NCBI RefSeq assembly: GCF_902459725.1
Contig: NZ_CABPSH010000010.1
Location: forward strand, 1 to 64,000
Direction: 5' to 3'
Origin: Pandoraea eparura
Lineage (GTDB): Bacteria > Pseudomonadota > Gammaproteobacteria > Burkholderiales > Burkholderiaceae
DNA length: 64,000 bases
Positions 32,796 through 40,712 of the stretch are shown here, one piece after another (position 1 is the stretch's first letter; the number at the start of each line of letters is the position of its first letter). Below the pieces are notes generated by a model. That model saw only the letters and a program-made list of their open reading frames with translations. It searched no databases and was not told the origin of the DNA. Both the position numbers and the translations under genes were made by a program.

Positions 32796-34118
32796 TCATG
32801 CTGCCTTCCCGATTTCCATGTTCTCGACGCTCTGGATTCGCTCGCCGATCCATCGCATCACGTTCACGGCCATGCTGTTGCCGAGGGCTTTGTAACGCGG
32901 GCCATCCGGGGCTTTTCCTGGCAGGAGCGTGTAATCGTCCTCATAACCCTGAAGGCGCTCGCACTCGCGCGGCGTGAGTCGGCGAACTGCCGAGCCGACC
33001 ATGACTGCCTGATGGCCGCCGCCGTTTGTGTGGCTGTTGGCATGGCCCATCGACCGCTGAGTCGCGGCGATGTCGCCTACGGCGAACCCGTTCCGGCCGC
33101 TCGCCTTGCAGTCGAAGGCGATGGCCGGAGGATGAGCGGACGCGGACAGCGGGTGACATGGGCCACCCGGTTGAGGATTGCTGCCATTCTCCGGGCTCGT
33201 AATCTGAGTGGTGTCAAATGCGATCGCTTGGACCTCGGCTCGCGCCTCCAGCGTGTACGCCACATTCGCTTGAACGCCAACGCCATCGGGGCCACTAGAC
33301 GGGTTCACGCGCAGCGCGCCTGCTTGAATGGCATGAGCAACGAGCAACGTCTCCGTCTCCGCATCGATTCTCTGATTACTCGTGGTGAGTGCGCGGCCGA
33401 CTTCGGGAATTAGTCCGCCGTCGCAGTCGAAATCGGTTCCGAGGCCGCCACCGCCGCGAGTGCGCGCGCTAAGGGTAGGGGCAGTTCTTTGCCCCGCTTC
33501 GCGGCGCGGCGCAAGATACCCGAGCATGCTTTCGCGCTCAAAAAGTACCGCTGCGGCACGTCGCCAGTCTCCAAGATATCCGACAACGAACACACGCCGT
33601 CGTCGCTGAGGGACGGCGCGAGAGTGTGATTCCACTCTGACGTACTGAGCGTCAAGAACGCGGTAGGCGAACCCATACCCGAGTTCTGCCAGGCCCCCGA
33701 GGAAGGTGCCAAAATCCCGGCCTTTGTTCGATGACAGTACGCCGGGGACGTTTTCCCAGACCAGCCAGCGGGGAGCGTAGCGGCGAGCAATGGCAAGATA
33801 GGTGAGCATGAGGTTGCCACGCGGATCTGCCAGCCCCTTTCTGAGTCCTGCGACGCTGAAGGACTGGCAAGGGGTTCCGCCGACGAGAAGATCGATAGTT
33901 GCATCGGGCCAGTCCTTGAATTTGGTCATGTCGCCCAGGTTGGGCACGTGGGGATAGTGGTGCGCGAGCACGGCGGCGGGGAAGCGCTCGATCTCCGAGA
34001 ACGCCCACGGCTGCCAGCCGAGCGGATGCCATGCGCACGTCGCAGCTTCGATGCCCGAGCACACGGACAGATACCTCAGCGGTCCGCAGTCGCCCAGAAT
34101 GATCTCGTTCTGTCTCAT
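32796..34118 (-). CDS. DNA (cytosine-5) methyltransferase
   Basis: A 440-residue C5 methyltransferase. Motif I is YLSVCSGIEAATCA, the catalytic Cys lies in GGTPCQSFSVAG (about 82), motif VI is WENVPGVLSS and motif VIII QRRRRVFVVG; motifs IX-X are RRLTPRECERLQGYEDDYT and RYKALGNSMAVNVMRWIGERI. The target-recognition region between VIII and IX is long (about 200 residues). The start at 34118 follows GGAGGAAG and overlaps the adenine methylase stop (ATGA). No restriction enzyme is nearby, so it probably guards phage DNA or tunes expression. Confidence 0.94.
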   Translation of the reverse strand: MRQNEIILGDCGPLRYLSVCSGIEAATCAWHPLGWQPWAFSEIERFPAAVLAHHYPHVPNLGDMTKFKDWPDATIDLLVGGTPCQSFSVAGLRKGLADPRGNLMLTYLAIARRYAPRWLVWENVPGVLSSNKGRDFGTFLGGLAELGYGFAYRVLDAQYVRVESHSRAVPQRRRRVFVVGYLGDWRRAAAVLFERESMLGYLAPRREAGQRTAPTLSARTRGGGGLGTDFDCDGGLIPEVGRALTTSNQRIDAETETLLVAHAIQAGALRVNPSSGPDGVGVQANVAYTLEARAEVQAIAFDTTQITSPENGSNPQPGGPCHPLSASAHPPAIAFDCKASGRNGFAVGDIAATQRSMGHANSHTNGGGHQAVMVGSAVRRLTPRECERLQGYEDDYTLLPGKAPDGPRYKALGNSMAVNVMRWIGERIQSVENMEIGKAA

Positions 34119-34942
34119 GCTTCCTCCAGCAACAGTCCCGATTGCGGCACTTTGGGCGAGATCCATAGCACTTCGGTGCGGGTTCCGGTGCCACGCCCGG
34201 CGGCCATGCGCGCCTTCGTCTCAACGCGGCGCCAGCCCGTAAGACGCCGGTCATAGGCCGGATGCGGATAGCCGCTCAGAATTACCATCCCGTCCAGCTC
34301 GAGCAACGTGTCGAGCATTTCGATGTGCTGCTCGTCGTTCATCTCGTGTCGGTAGCACGCTGAGCCCATCTTGCGGGTGTCGTGTACATAGGGAGGGTCG
34401 ACATAAAAGAGAGTGTGCGGCGTATCGTGATCGCGCATCACCTGCAGGGCTGGTCGGTTTTCGATGAGCACGCCCTGCAGCCGAAGTCCAAACGCGCGAA
34501 GACCCTCGGGAACGCGAGACCATACCTGCATCGCTGTCCCGTAGTTGCGCTTGGTATCGATGCGAAAGCCCGTAGTGCCCTTCGTGGCACCGGCTGAGCC
34601 GAAGCCCATCTCTGCGCGGATGAACGTGCGTCGCGCGCGCTCGATCGGCTCGTCGGTAAACTCCCACGCCTTTTCGAACTCGGCGCGCGCGTATGGTGTG
34701 AACGTGAGCGCTTCTGCTAGGGCATCACGCGACCACGAGTTTTGAATGACCTGCATGACGTTGACCATGTCGCCGTCGAGGTCGTTGTAGACCTCGCCGT
34801 GGCTGCGCGGCTTCTGCATGAGGACGGACGCGGCACCGCCGAACGGCTCTACGTAGACTTTGTGCTGAGGAAACTGAGCGATGATCCAGTCGGCCAAGCG
34901 CCATTTTCCGCCGTGGTATCGCATGATGGGGCGAGTTGGCAT
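34115..34942 (-). CDS. DNA adenine methyltransferase (D12 class)
   Basis: A 275-residue N6-adenine methylase. The SAM-binding start is MRYHGGKWRLADWI, followed by VEPFGGAASVL, and the catalytic motif is YVDPPYVHDTRK near 195. The frame is open further upstream, but MPTRPIMRYHGG at 34942 is the likely start. It is coupled to the cytosine methylase downstream, so both marks would be made together. Confidence 0.92.
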   Translation of the reverse strand: MPTRPIMRYHGGKWRLADWIIAQFPQHKVYVEPFGGAASVLMQKPRSHGEVYNDLDGDMVNVMQVIQNSWSRDALAEALTFTPYARAEFEKAWEFTDEPIERARRTFIRAEMGFGSAGATKGTTGFRIDTKRNYGTAMQVWSRVPEGLRAFGLRLQGVLIENRPALQVMRDHDTPHTLFYVDPPYVHDTRKMGSACYRHEMNDEQHIEMLDTLLELDGMVILSGYPHPAYDRRLTGWRRVETKARMAAGRGTGTRTEVLWISPKVPQSGLLLEEA

Positions 34943-34944
34943 AC

Positions 34945-35163
34945 TCACGATTTCCGCTCCTCCGCTGCCTGCGAGGCAGTCCCTTTGCAGTCCCGATACC
35001 CGAAGGCGATGCACAATGGGCCGATGACGAGACGCCAACACGATCCCTCACGCCACACAATGCGCGACAGCCCAAAGACGTGATAGCGACGACTCTTGCC
35101 GATCCGGCCGCGATCAAACCAGCATCGCTGGCCGCCACGCGCTTTGGCGATGCGGGCGATCAC
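34945..35163 (-). CDS. Hypothetical phage protein (72 aa)
   Basis: A basic 72-residue protein with no recognised family. The start is GTG at 35163 after GGGAGGTGAAG, overlapping the preceding gene by 4 bases (GTGA). Its C-terminus, TASQAAEERKS, is nearly the same as that of the protein at 40228-40500, and the DNA around that end is also conserved (see findings). Confidence 0.6.
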   Translation of the reverse strand: MIARIAKARGGQRCWFDRGRIGKSRRYHVFGLSRIVWREGSCWRLVIGPLCIAFGYRDCKGTASQAAEERKS

Positions 35164-35471
35164 GCTTCACCTCCCTTGTTCGCTGCCTGAGAGGCGGCAA
35201 GTAACAACATCCAATCGCCGTAAAGAGCGCGAACGGAATTGCCAAACTCGCCATTTTTCTTCCTCGGATTGCCCTTTACCCACACGGCAAAGCCCATCGG
35301 TTTCACTGAACATACGCGATACGGCTCACCTTTATGCGTGACGATATCACCGACTTTCACGCCGCACGCGCGTACCCGCTCGTCAGCTAAAGCTATCTCC
35401 GCGCGCCGTAATTTTTGCCTCAAGTCGGCGACCTGACTCATCAAGTCCATTTCTCGCTTGGTGCGTTCCAT
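35160..35471 (-). CDS. Hypothetical phage protein (103 aa)
   Basis: Residues 1-35 form a charged helix, possibly a coiled coil (MSQVADLRQKLRRAEIALAD). The rest looks like a small beta domain (VKVGDIVTHKGEPYRVCSVKPMGFAVWVKG), reminiscent of a KOW/SH3-type fold. It starts two bases after the stop of the Ea22-like gene. Function unknown. Confidence 0.6.
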   Translation of the reverse strand: MERTKREMDLMSQVADLRQKLRRAEIALADERVRACGVKVGDIVTHKGEPYRVCSVKPMGFAVWVKGNPRKKNGEFGNSVRALYGDWMLLLAASQAANKGGEA

Positions 35472-35472
35472 G

Positions 35473-36906
35473 TCACTCCCCCTTCGCCTTGGCGGCAATG
35501 GCATCGACGAGGCGATCTAGTTCTTCGCCGAATACGCCCTCGATGGCATCAGCGCGGCTGTTCTCGCACCAGTGTTGAGAGCCGTCGCGCAATAGCCGAT
35601 ACCGCTCCGCATCCTTGCGCTTCCCGCCATCCGCCGACAGCGCGGCGTGGGCTTGCCAGCCGGTATGCAACCATTCGGTAATTGCCTTTGTGTACGTGCC
35701 CAAAAGATTCTGGACACGAACCTCTAGACCCGGAAATTCGCGCTTGCACCACGCCTCAAACGCCTCCCGCCCATCCCCGCCCACCTGCTCCGCATCCCTG
35801 CGCTCCCCGCCATTCACCGACAGCGCGGCGCGGATCAGTTCGCGGCAGAAGTTGTAGAAATCCTCGGTGCAGTCGTATCGCGTTTCGTCATAGACGCCTA
35901 CCGAGACGAACGACGAGTAGCGGTCAGCGATTACCTTGATGGCGGCATCGGTAAGCCGCTCATCCCCGCCCACCTTCGCGGGAGACGTGAGGGCGGCCTC
36001 CGCGCGCTCCAGTCTTTCGACAAGGGACAGGATTGCGGCAGGGTTAGCGACGCGGAAATATGCCTCCGCTGCACCGAATTCGTTGCCGATGCCATAGAAC
36101 TGCACGCCGATGGCCTTGCCATCGTAGTTGCAGTAGTCGCCTTCGAGCATGACGGACCCCTCGCCGCAGCAGATGGGGCAATCGATGTAGCGGCTTCCGT
36201 CCTTGTCGCGGACGATCTGCGCGGTATCGATGTCCTGCGGCGTTGCGGCGAGTGCCGCGCGCTTCAACGTATCAAGATCTATCTCCCCGCCCACCTGCTG
36301 CGCATCTGCGGCGCGCAACCGTTGTTCCGCTTCGAGGCGGCCGTCTGCCACGCCTTTACGGTATGCCTCGGTTTGCGCTGCCTCGATTTCGCGCTCACCG
36401 CCATTCACGGGCGCGGCGTAGAGTTGCGTTCCGGTTGGGACATCCCGTAGAAACTGCACCGTTTGACGGCTCTCTGTCGTCTCACTTCCTTCGGGAAGAA
36501 CTAGCCGCTCGATGACTCGCGCCACCGCCTCTTGCCCTGCGCTCTGTGCGGCAAAGTCAACGCACAGCGCCTTCACGGCATTAAGAAACCCGTCAGGCTT
36601 ATCACAGCCCCAATCGCTCGCGACATGACGGTTTGCCAGTTCGATCCATTGCCAATCGCTTAGCGTTGCTGCGCTCTGTGCGGCTGGCGTGGGGGCATGT
36701 TCAAGCATTGCTCGGTAGCAGAGCTTGGCCTTGTGCGCGGCCTGCTGGCAGCCCGACATGTTCTCGAACGCTTCCCAGTCATGGGGCTCGCTGAAAAATT
36801 TGTCGGGGGACGACTCGAAACCGGCGGTCACCATGTTCTCGGTCGGCACCTTCGGCACCAGTTGCCACTGGCTCGCATCAAACGTCACGGTCTTGAGGTC
36901 AGACAT
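35473..36906 (-). CDS. Mosaic Ea22-like phage protein (477 aa)
   Basis: A long soluble protein that looks stitched from modules seen separately in other phages: an N-terminal phage domain (about 1-75), a DWQWIELANRH helical segment, a DCPICCGEGSV cysteine motif, an Ea22-like AAILSLVERLERAEAAL helix, then AFEAWCKREFPGLEV and an RYRLLRDGSQHW segment. Linkers repeat VGGD, NGGE and SADGG. Its end, AIAAKAKGE, recurs in the 40497-40712 gene. Function unknown; Ea22-type genes are non-essential early genes. Confidence 0.65.
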   Translation of the reverse strand: MSDLKTVTFDASQWQLVPKVPTENMVTAGFESSPDKFFSEPHDWEAFENMSGCQQAAHKAKLCYRAMLEHAPTPAAQSAATLSDWQWIELANRHVASDWGCDKPDGFLNAVKALCVDFAAQSAGQEAVARVIERLVLPEGSETTESRQTVQFLRDVPTGTQLYAAPVNGGEREIEAAQTEAYRKGVADGRLEAEQRLRAADAQQVGGEIDLDTLKRAALAATPQDIDTAQIVRDKDGSRYIDCPICCGEGSVMLEGDYCNYDGKAIGVQFYGIGNEFGAAEAYFRVANPAAILSLVERLERAEAALTSPAKVGGDERLTDAAIKVIADRYSSFVSVGVYDETRYDCTEDFYNFCRELIRAALSVNGGERRDAEQVGGDGREAFEAWCKREFPGLEVRVQNLLGTYTKAITEWLHTGWQAHAALSADGGKRKDAERYRLLRDGSQHWCENSRADAIEGVFGEELDRLVDAIAAKAKGE

Positions 36907-37315
36907 TCTGGTTCTCCTTACTGGCGAGGGCAGCTCTCAGTTCGGGGTGCATTTCGAGGGTGTCGGCGTTGGGATCGAGCAGCTTGTTGCGCGGGTCGAG
37001 AATGACTGCCATGCCGAAAGTCACGCGAAAGAGACTGGTCTTCTCGGTAGCGTCGAGCAGCACACCCAACACCTTCTGGCATTGCTCAGGATCATCTCGA
37101 TCGAACCAGGTGAAATCGTCATCGTCATCGTCGTCGGTCGCCGGCATATAGCCCTTGTGCAACTCCTCGATGATGCTGGCGACCTTCTGAGCGGCGTCGA
37201 GATCCGCGTCGCTTGCGCGGGCCATTTTCATCGTGGCCGGCTTGAGCGTCGCGACCACAGACGGCGGCGCTGGCTGGGTATTCAGCCCTTCGGGGCGGGG
37301 TTCGTAGGGGCTCAT
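36899..37315 (-). CDS. Hypothetical phage protein with MSPYEPRPEGLN start (138 aa)
   Basis: The first 26 residues are almost identical to those of the 40709-41140 product, although the rest of the two proteins is unrelated. A DDDDDDD run near residue 62 makes the middle strongly acidic. It overlaps the next gene by 8 bases. The start codon lies inside one copy of the CATGCTAGGATT element. Function unknown. Confidence 0.65.
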   Translation of the reverse strand: MSPYEPRPEGLNTQPAPPSVVATLKPATMKMARASDADLDAAQKVASIIEELHKGYMPATDDDDDDDFTWFDRDDPEQCQKVLGVLLDATEKTSLFRVTFGMAVILDPRNKLLDPNADTLEMHPELRAALASKENQNV

Positions 37316-37324
37316 GCTAGGATT
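37313..37324 (+). repeat. CATGCTAGGATT element, copy 1
   Basis: Twelve bases match the 16-base consensus CATGCTAGGATTCCTC before diverging. It lies 29 bases before the plus-strand lipoprotein gene. On the other strand its CAT is the start codon of the 37315 gene. TGCTAGGAT reads as an extended -10 promoter. Confidence 0.7.
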
Positions 37325-37352
37325 GCCCTCCTAAACAAAAAGGAGAAATCAC

Positions 37353-37730
37353 GTGGATAAGTGGTCAAGAAGAATCGGGGTTCTGGCGGTTGTCGTTACG
37401 TCTCTGGGTGGCTGTCGGACAGGTTGGCTGAGAGCGGACACGGTGAAGCTGGACGACGACAAGTTGGCGACTGTCTTTTGTCAAACCCCAAAGCCGATTT
37501 ACCCGAGAGAGTGGGCCGACGCGGGGGAGCGTGGGGTGGTCAAAATTCTCCTAGTAGTTAGCGCCTCGGAAGGTGTGGTCGATGCGAAAGTCGAGAAATC
37601 TTCAGGATTTTCTCGGCTGGACGCTGTGGCGCTTGCGTCGGCTAAAACCGTTCGATGCGAGGTCAAAGGCGACGCGTCTCCGGTGCAGCGATTCGCGGTG
37701 TCGATGCCAATGACCTTCGATTTTCAGTAA
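37353..37730 (+). CDS. TonB C-terminal-domain lipoprotein (phage moron)
   Basis: A 125-residue predicted lipoprotein: a basic start, a short hydrophobic stretch and the lipobox LGGC near residues 18-21. The remainder fits a TonB C-terminal domain (IYPREWADAGERGVVKILLV, then SSGFSRLDAVALASAK). The GTG start follows AAGGAG. It is a stand-alone plus-strand gene among leftward genes, a moron arrangement. A role at the host envelope, such as receptor masking, is possible but unproven. Confidence 0.72.
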   Translation: MDKWSRRIGVLAVVVTSLGGCRTGWLRADTVKLDDDKLATVFCQTPKPIYPREWADAGERGVVKILLVVSASEGVVDAKVEKSSGFSRLDAVALASAKTVRCEVKGDASPVQRFAVSMPMTFDFQ

Positions 37731-37770
37731 ACATAAGTCCGTACTAGATAAGTGAAATTGCGTGTGGGCT

Positions 37771-37786
37771 CATGCTAGGATTCCTC
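37771..37786 (+). repeat. CATGCTAGGATTCCTC element, copy 2
   Basis: A perfect copy of the consensus, 17 bases before the HEPN-like gene. No leftward gene of useful length starts from its complement. Confidence 0.75.
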
Positions 37787-37803
37787 GAAAATACGGGGGA
37801 GAT

Positions 37804-38268
37804 ATGCCATTTGAGGATGACGGTGATGTGGTGCGAGGGTTGGGCCAAGTCGCTTTGCAGGCGGCATATGTCGAAGAAGCTATTGACGCCTGCCTGGAGC
37901 AATTCATTCAGCGTGGGGGAGCGGAAGAACGTCTGCGGCGGCTCACAGCCAGAGAGAAGGCCCGAACACTTCGTCGACTCCTCAATGCGACGCCATTCAG
38001 CGCGGAATTGGATTACCTTCCTGCATTGTTAGATGCAGTCGTTGATTTGCTTGAGCGACGTAACGTGTTCCTACATGGCCGGTTGTACGCCAATGGGCCC
38101 GCTGGGACATTGGTGCGCCGTTCGGGGCGACGGAACATGCCTGATGCTGTGGCAAACTCTGCCGAGCTATACGATCTCGCGAATGAGCTTTACGGCGTCT
38201 TGCCTGGACTCATGCACGCATCGACCTTTCGACTTCCTCGGCACTTGATGCGGCGCGACGAATTTTGA
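37804..38268 (+). CDS. HEPN-like hypothetical protein (phage moron)
   Basis: A 154-residue, mostly helical protein. The segment LLERRNVFLHGRLY contains R-N-x3-H, the form of the catalytic motif in many HEPN ribonucleases, placed after long helices as in that fold. The start at 37804 follows GGGGGAGAT. HEPN proteins often act in toxin or anti-phage systems. The motif match is by eye only and the call is tentative. Confidence 0.6.
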   Translation: MPFEDDGDVVRGLGQVALQAAYVEEAIDACLEQFIQRGGAEERLRRLTAREKARTLRRLLNATPFSAELDYLPALLDAVVDLLERRNVFLHGRLYANGPAGTLVRRSGRRNMPDAVANSAELYDLANELYGVLPGLMHASTFRLPRHLMRRDEF

Positions 38269-38272
38269 AACG

Positions 38273-38764
38273 TCACGCCCCCTTAGCGCCGTCGACGCGC
38301 TTCATAAAGCAGATCCAGTGTGTGTCGGCGCGCTTTCCTGATTTATGGCCAAAGAGCGGTTCGTGCGGAGTCAGCGCGAGAATCTCGCTGACCTTGATCT
38401 GCACTTCGTTCCATTTGAAGATCAGGATTCCCTCGTGGTCGAGGACACGGAAGCACTCGGCGAAACCGCGCCGCAGGTCTTCCTGCCAGTCGTCAGACAG
38501 AATCCCGTACTTGGCGCGAAGCCAACTCACGTGACCCGCTCGGCGTAGGTGTGGCGGATCGAACACGACGAGCCGGAAGCTGCCGTCGTCAAACGGTATA
38601 TCGCGGAAATCCATCTGCACGTCGGGCTTGATATTCAACGCGCGCCCGTCGCACAGCATATGTTCCTCGTCGCGGATGTCGCCGAATAGCACGCCTTGGT
38701 TGCGTGGATCGAACCAGAACATGCGACTGCCGCAGCACGGGTCGAGGATTTGTTTTGCGGTCAT
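38273..38764 (-). CDS. Phage SAM-dependent methyltransferase (DPPH type)
   Basis: A 163-residue class I methyltransferase. The N-terminus ILDPCCGSRMFWF is the SAM-binding motif and LVVFDPPHLRRAGH carries a DPP-type catalytic motif like those of amino-methylating enzymes. GFAECFRVLDHEGILIFKWNE is the usual strand. The ATG at 38764 lies inside element copy 3, whose complement supplies the ribosome site GAGGAA. The substrate is unknown: DNA, RNA or a small molecule. Confidence 0.8.
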   Translation of the reverse strand: MTAKQILDPCCGSRMFWFDPRNQGVLFGDIRDEEHMLCDGRALNIKPDVQMDFRDIPFDDGSFRLVVFDPPHLRRAGHVSWLRAKYGILSDDWQEDLRRGFAECFRVLDHEGILIFKWNEVQIKVSEILALTPHEPLFGHKSGKRADTHWICFMKRVDGAKGA

Positions 38765-38777
38765 GCTAGGATTCCTC
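38762..38777 (+). repeat. CATGCTAGGATTCCTC element, copy 3
   Basis: A perfect copy. It lies 20 bases before the plus-strand gene at 38798, and on the minus strand it provides the ribosome site and start of the methyltransferase. Its two readings thus serve divergent genes. Confidence 0.75.
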
Positions 38778-38797
38778 AAAAAAATCCGGGGCGCTAA

Positions 38798-39427
38798 ATG
38801 AACAAGGTTAGTAAATCGGTCATCGTCGATGGACGTGCGGTGTTGCTTGTCGCGTTGGGCATGCTGCTCGGGGTAGTTGTCGCTTACATCTGGCCGTGGA
38901 AGACATTGATCGTTGGTCAAACAAAAGACTGGGTCGATATGGCAACTGCAATCGGAACTGTTGGCGCGGTGGTGGCAGCAGTCGGAATCGCGTTGCGAGA
39001 CGCTCGGTGGCGACATGAGGCCAAAGAGTCTGAGGCGATAATTGCCTGGGGTCTTGTCAGCGATGAGCTGCGCGTAAAGGGCGACGATCTCCGAGAAGTA
39101 CTTTCGGCTTTCGTACGTGATACGGATCGCGCAAAGCGCTCCCGTGAGTCCTATCAAGTTGCAAAGCGTGTTTCTTCAGATTTGGCGCTGACGATCCCAC
39201 ATGAAATGCTCATCAAACTCGCAAGCTTGCCGGGCGGAAGAGGGGGATACATTGCGGGCGTTGTAGGTCTATTTCCGTCAATTAGGCGGCTTCTTGAGAG
39301 CTACGTCGATACGCTTGGCGAACACGATGTCTACGTCGTCAGAACGATGGCTATTTCAAAAATAGAGCAAGCACTGCGTAACATCGAAGTCGTGTTCAGA
39401 GATGCGACTGATACGCGAATGAGATAG
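38798..39427 (+). CDS. Two-helix membrane protein (phage moron)
   Basis: A 209-residue protein with membrane helices at about 14-33 (VLLVALGMLLGVVVAYIW) and 46-65 (MATAIGTVGAVVAAVGIAL). A cytoplasmic, charged helical domain of about 140 residues follows. No family recognised. A membrane-anchored stand-alone gene in a prophage is compatible with superinfection exclusion, but nothing in the sequence proves that. Confidence 0.65.
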   Translation: MNKVSKSVIVDGRAVLLVALGMLLGVVVAYIWPWKTLIVGQTKDWVDMATAIGTVGAVVAAVGIALRDARWRHEAKESEAIIAWGLVSDELRVKGDDLREVLSAFVRDTDRAKRSRESYQVAKRVSSDLALTIPHEMLIKLASLPGGRGGYIAGVVGLFPSIRRLLESYVDTLGEHDVYVVRTMAISKIEQALRNIEVVFRDATDTRMR

Positions 39428-39502
39428 CTTCTTACCGCCGAATCTCGCTCTGCGCGCTTGAATCTATCGCCCACCCTTCATAGCCCATCCTCGTGCATGG
39501 CT

Positions 39503-39515
39503 CATGCTAGGATTC
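39503..39515 (+). repeat. CATGCTAGGATTC element, copy 4
   Basis: Thirteen consensus bases, then divergence. It lies 21 bases before the gene at 39537. Its minus-strand ATG opens only a 13-codon frame, which may be the remnant of a lost leftward gene. Confidence 0.7.
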
Positions 39516-39536
39516 TGTGAGTTTATGGAGACGGCT

Positions 39537-39878
39537 ATGCCTGAATACTTCGGTATGACACCAGGGGACGCACAGCTTGAGCGCATTGCAAGCGCAACGG
39601 AGGAGGCGGCCGCAGCTTCGGCCAGGGAATCCGCCAATGCAGCGAAGGCAGCTAAACGTTCGGCTTTTTGGACAATGGTCGCAGGCATAGCGGCGGCCGT
39701 CGGCGTACTACTTAACACGGCACTCAGTCTCGGTTGGCTCGACGGGCTAAAACGAGAGGTCAAACCCGTTGTGCTATCGAACACGCAAGTTAAGGCGATT
39801 GCTTCGTCGATTCCCACGAGCATCCCGGGGCAAAAAATGCCTTCAGCGGCAAGCACCGCCTCTGCCGCGCGAAATTGA
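39537..39878 (+). CDS. Single-helix membrane protein (phage moron)
   Basis: A 113-residue protein with an Ala-rich helix (about 17-43) followed by one membrane segment (FWTMVAGIAAAVGVLLNTAL, about 45-64) and a short tail. The start MPEYFG at 39537 follows GGAG; a second ATG lies 12 bases earlier. No family recognised. Confidence 0.6.
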   Translation: MPEYFGMTPGDAQLERIASATEEAAAASARESANAAKAAKRSAFWTMVAGIAAAVGVLLNTALSLGWLDGLKREVKPVVLSNTQVKAIASSIPTSIPGQKMPSAASTASAARN

Positions 39879-39932
39879 CGCTTGGAGCTTTGAAAACACC
39901 GCAGCATCATGCCCCTGGCATCGTTGGCGGGC

Positions 39933-39948
39933 CATGCTAGGATTCCTC
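39933..39948 (+). repeat. CATGCTAGGATTCCTC element, copy 5
   Basis: A perfect copy, 22 bases before the gene at 39971. No real leftward gene starts at its complement. Confidence 0.75.
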
Positions 39949-39970
39949 GATATCTCCCAAGGAAACGATC

Positions 39971-40210
39971 ATGACTGCCCCCAACAGACGAAGTGTTGTG
40001 CATGGCCATCAGATTGCCGTAACGCTGGTAACAGGGAAGCCTGAGGCATCGATCGCTATCCAGCCGCCCCCAAGTATGGCTGGCGGACTACATCCGCCTA
40101 AGCATGTCAGCATCGAAGCCTTGCTTAAGGGCGGCATGTCTGAGGAAGAAGCATTGGACTATGTCCTCAACATCGCGTCGGCTGGCGTCCAAGGGCATAG
40201 CCCAGCTTGA
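39971..40210 (+). CDS. Small hypothetical protein (phage moron, 79 aa)
   Basis: A soluble 79-residue protein preceded by AAGGAAACGATC. The C-terminal half (SIEALLKGGMSEEEALDYVLNIAS) has the look of a small helical UBA-like segment. The cassette ends just before the convergent gene at 40228. No function recognised. Confidence 0.55.
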   Translation: MTAPNRRSVVHGHQIAVTLVTGKPEASIAIQPPPSMAGGLHPPKHVSIEALLKGGMSEEEALDYVLNIASAGVQGHSPA

Positions 40211-40227
40211 TGTCCAAATAGCCATTC

Positions 40228-40500
40228 TCACGATTTCCGTTCCTCCGCTGCCTGCGAGGCGGCGCGTATCTGAGCCAGTTGATACTCCGTATGCTTCGCG
40301 AGGCCGTTCTCGTCGAACAGATGGGGTGGCAGATTGTCGTCGCGCTGACACATGGGAGCTTCGTCTGTCCACTTGCCGCAAGTCATACGCGGCTCTCCTC
40401 GGCAGATTGATGACCCTTTCCCCGTTTGAGGGAAACCGAACTTGCAAAGCCCCTCGCCGAGTTGGAAGGCCGAGCAGGGCGTGCGCATTTCTTTTTTCAC
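40228..40500 (-). CDS. Hypothetical phage protein (90 aa)
   Basis: The start is GTG at 40500, overlapping the previous stop (GTGA). The protein contains several Cys and a C-terminus IRAASQAAEERKS shared with the 34945-35163 product. No family recognised. Confidence 0.6.
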   Translation of the reverse strand: MKKEMRTPCSAFQLGEGLCKFGFPQTGKGSSICRGEPRMTCGKWTDEAPMCQRDDNLPPHLFDENGLAKHTEYQLAQIRAASQAAEERKS

Positions 40501-40712
40501 GACGCATCCCCCTTCGCCTTGGCGGCAATGGCGGCGATGCGCAGATAGCCCCGGCAACATTTGTTCCGACAGAAAATCTTCCCATCGGCCTCTACTGCCA
40601 GAGAGTCGAACTCGTCGCCGCACACGTAGCACAACTCGTCGTTCGGCCAGAAGTTGGATGCGTCTGCGAGATACGCGTGGGCACTCTCGGGAGTGATCTT
40701 CGGGGTGCTCAT
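40497..40712 (-). CDS. Cys-rich small phage protein (71 aa)
   Basis: A 71-residue protein with CYVCGDEF and FCRNKCCRGY, a likely zinc-binding site. Its C-terminus IAAIAAKAKGDAS repeats that of the 35473-36906 protein, and the 25 bases encoding it are conserved. It starts within the end of the upstream gene (4-base overlap). Confidence 0.6.
   Translation of the reverse strand: MSTPKITPESAHAYLADASNFWPNDELCYVCGDEFDSLAVEADGKIFCRNKCCRGYLRIAAIAAKAKGDAS

Noticed and set aside
39464-40009. Minus-strand 181-codon frame over the 39537 gene
   Set aside because: The plus-strand gene has a ribosome site and a clear membrane helix; the opposite frame is compositionally a shadow.
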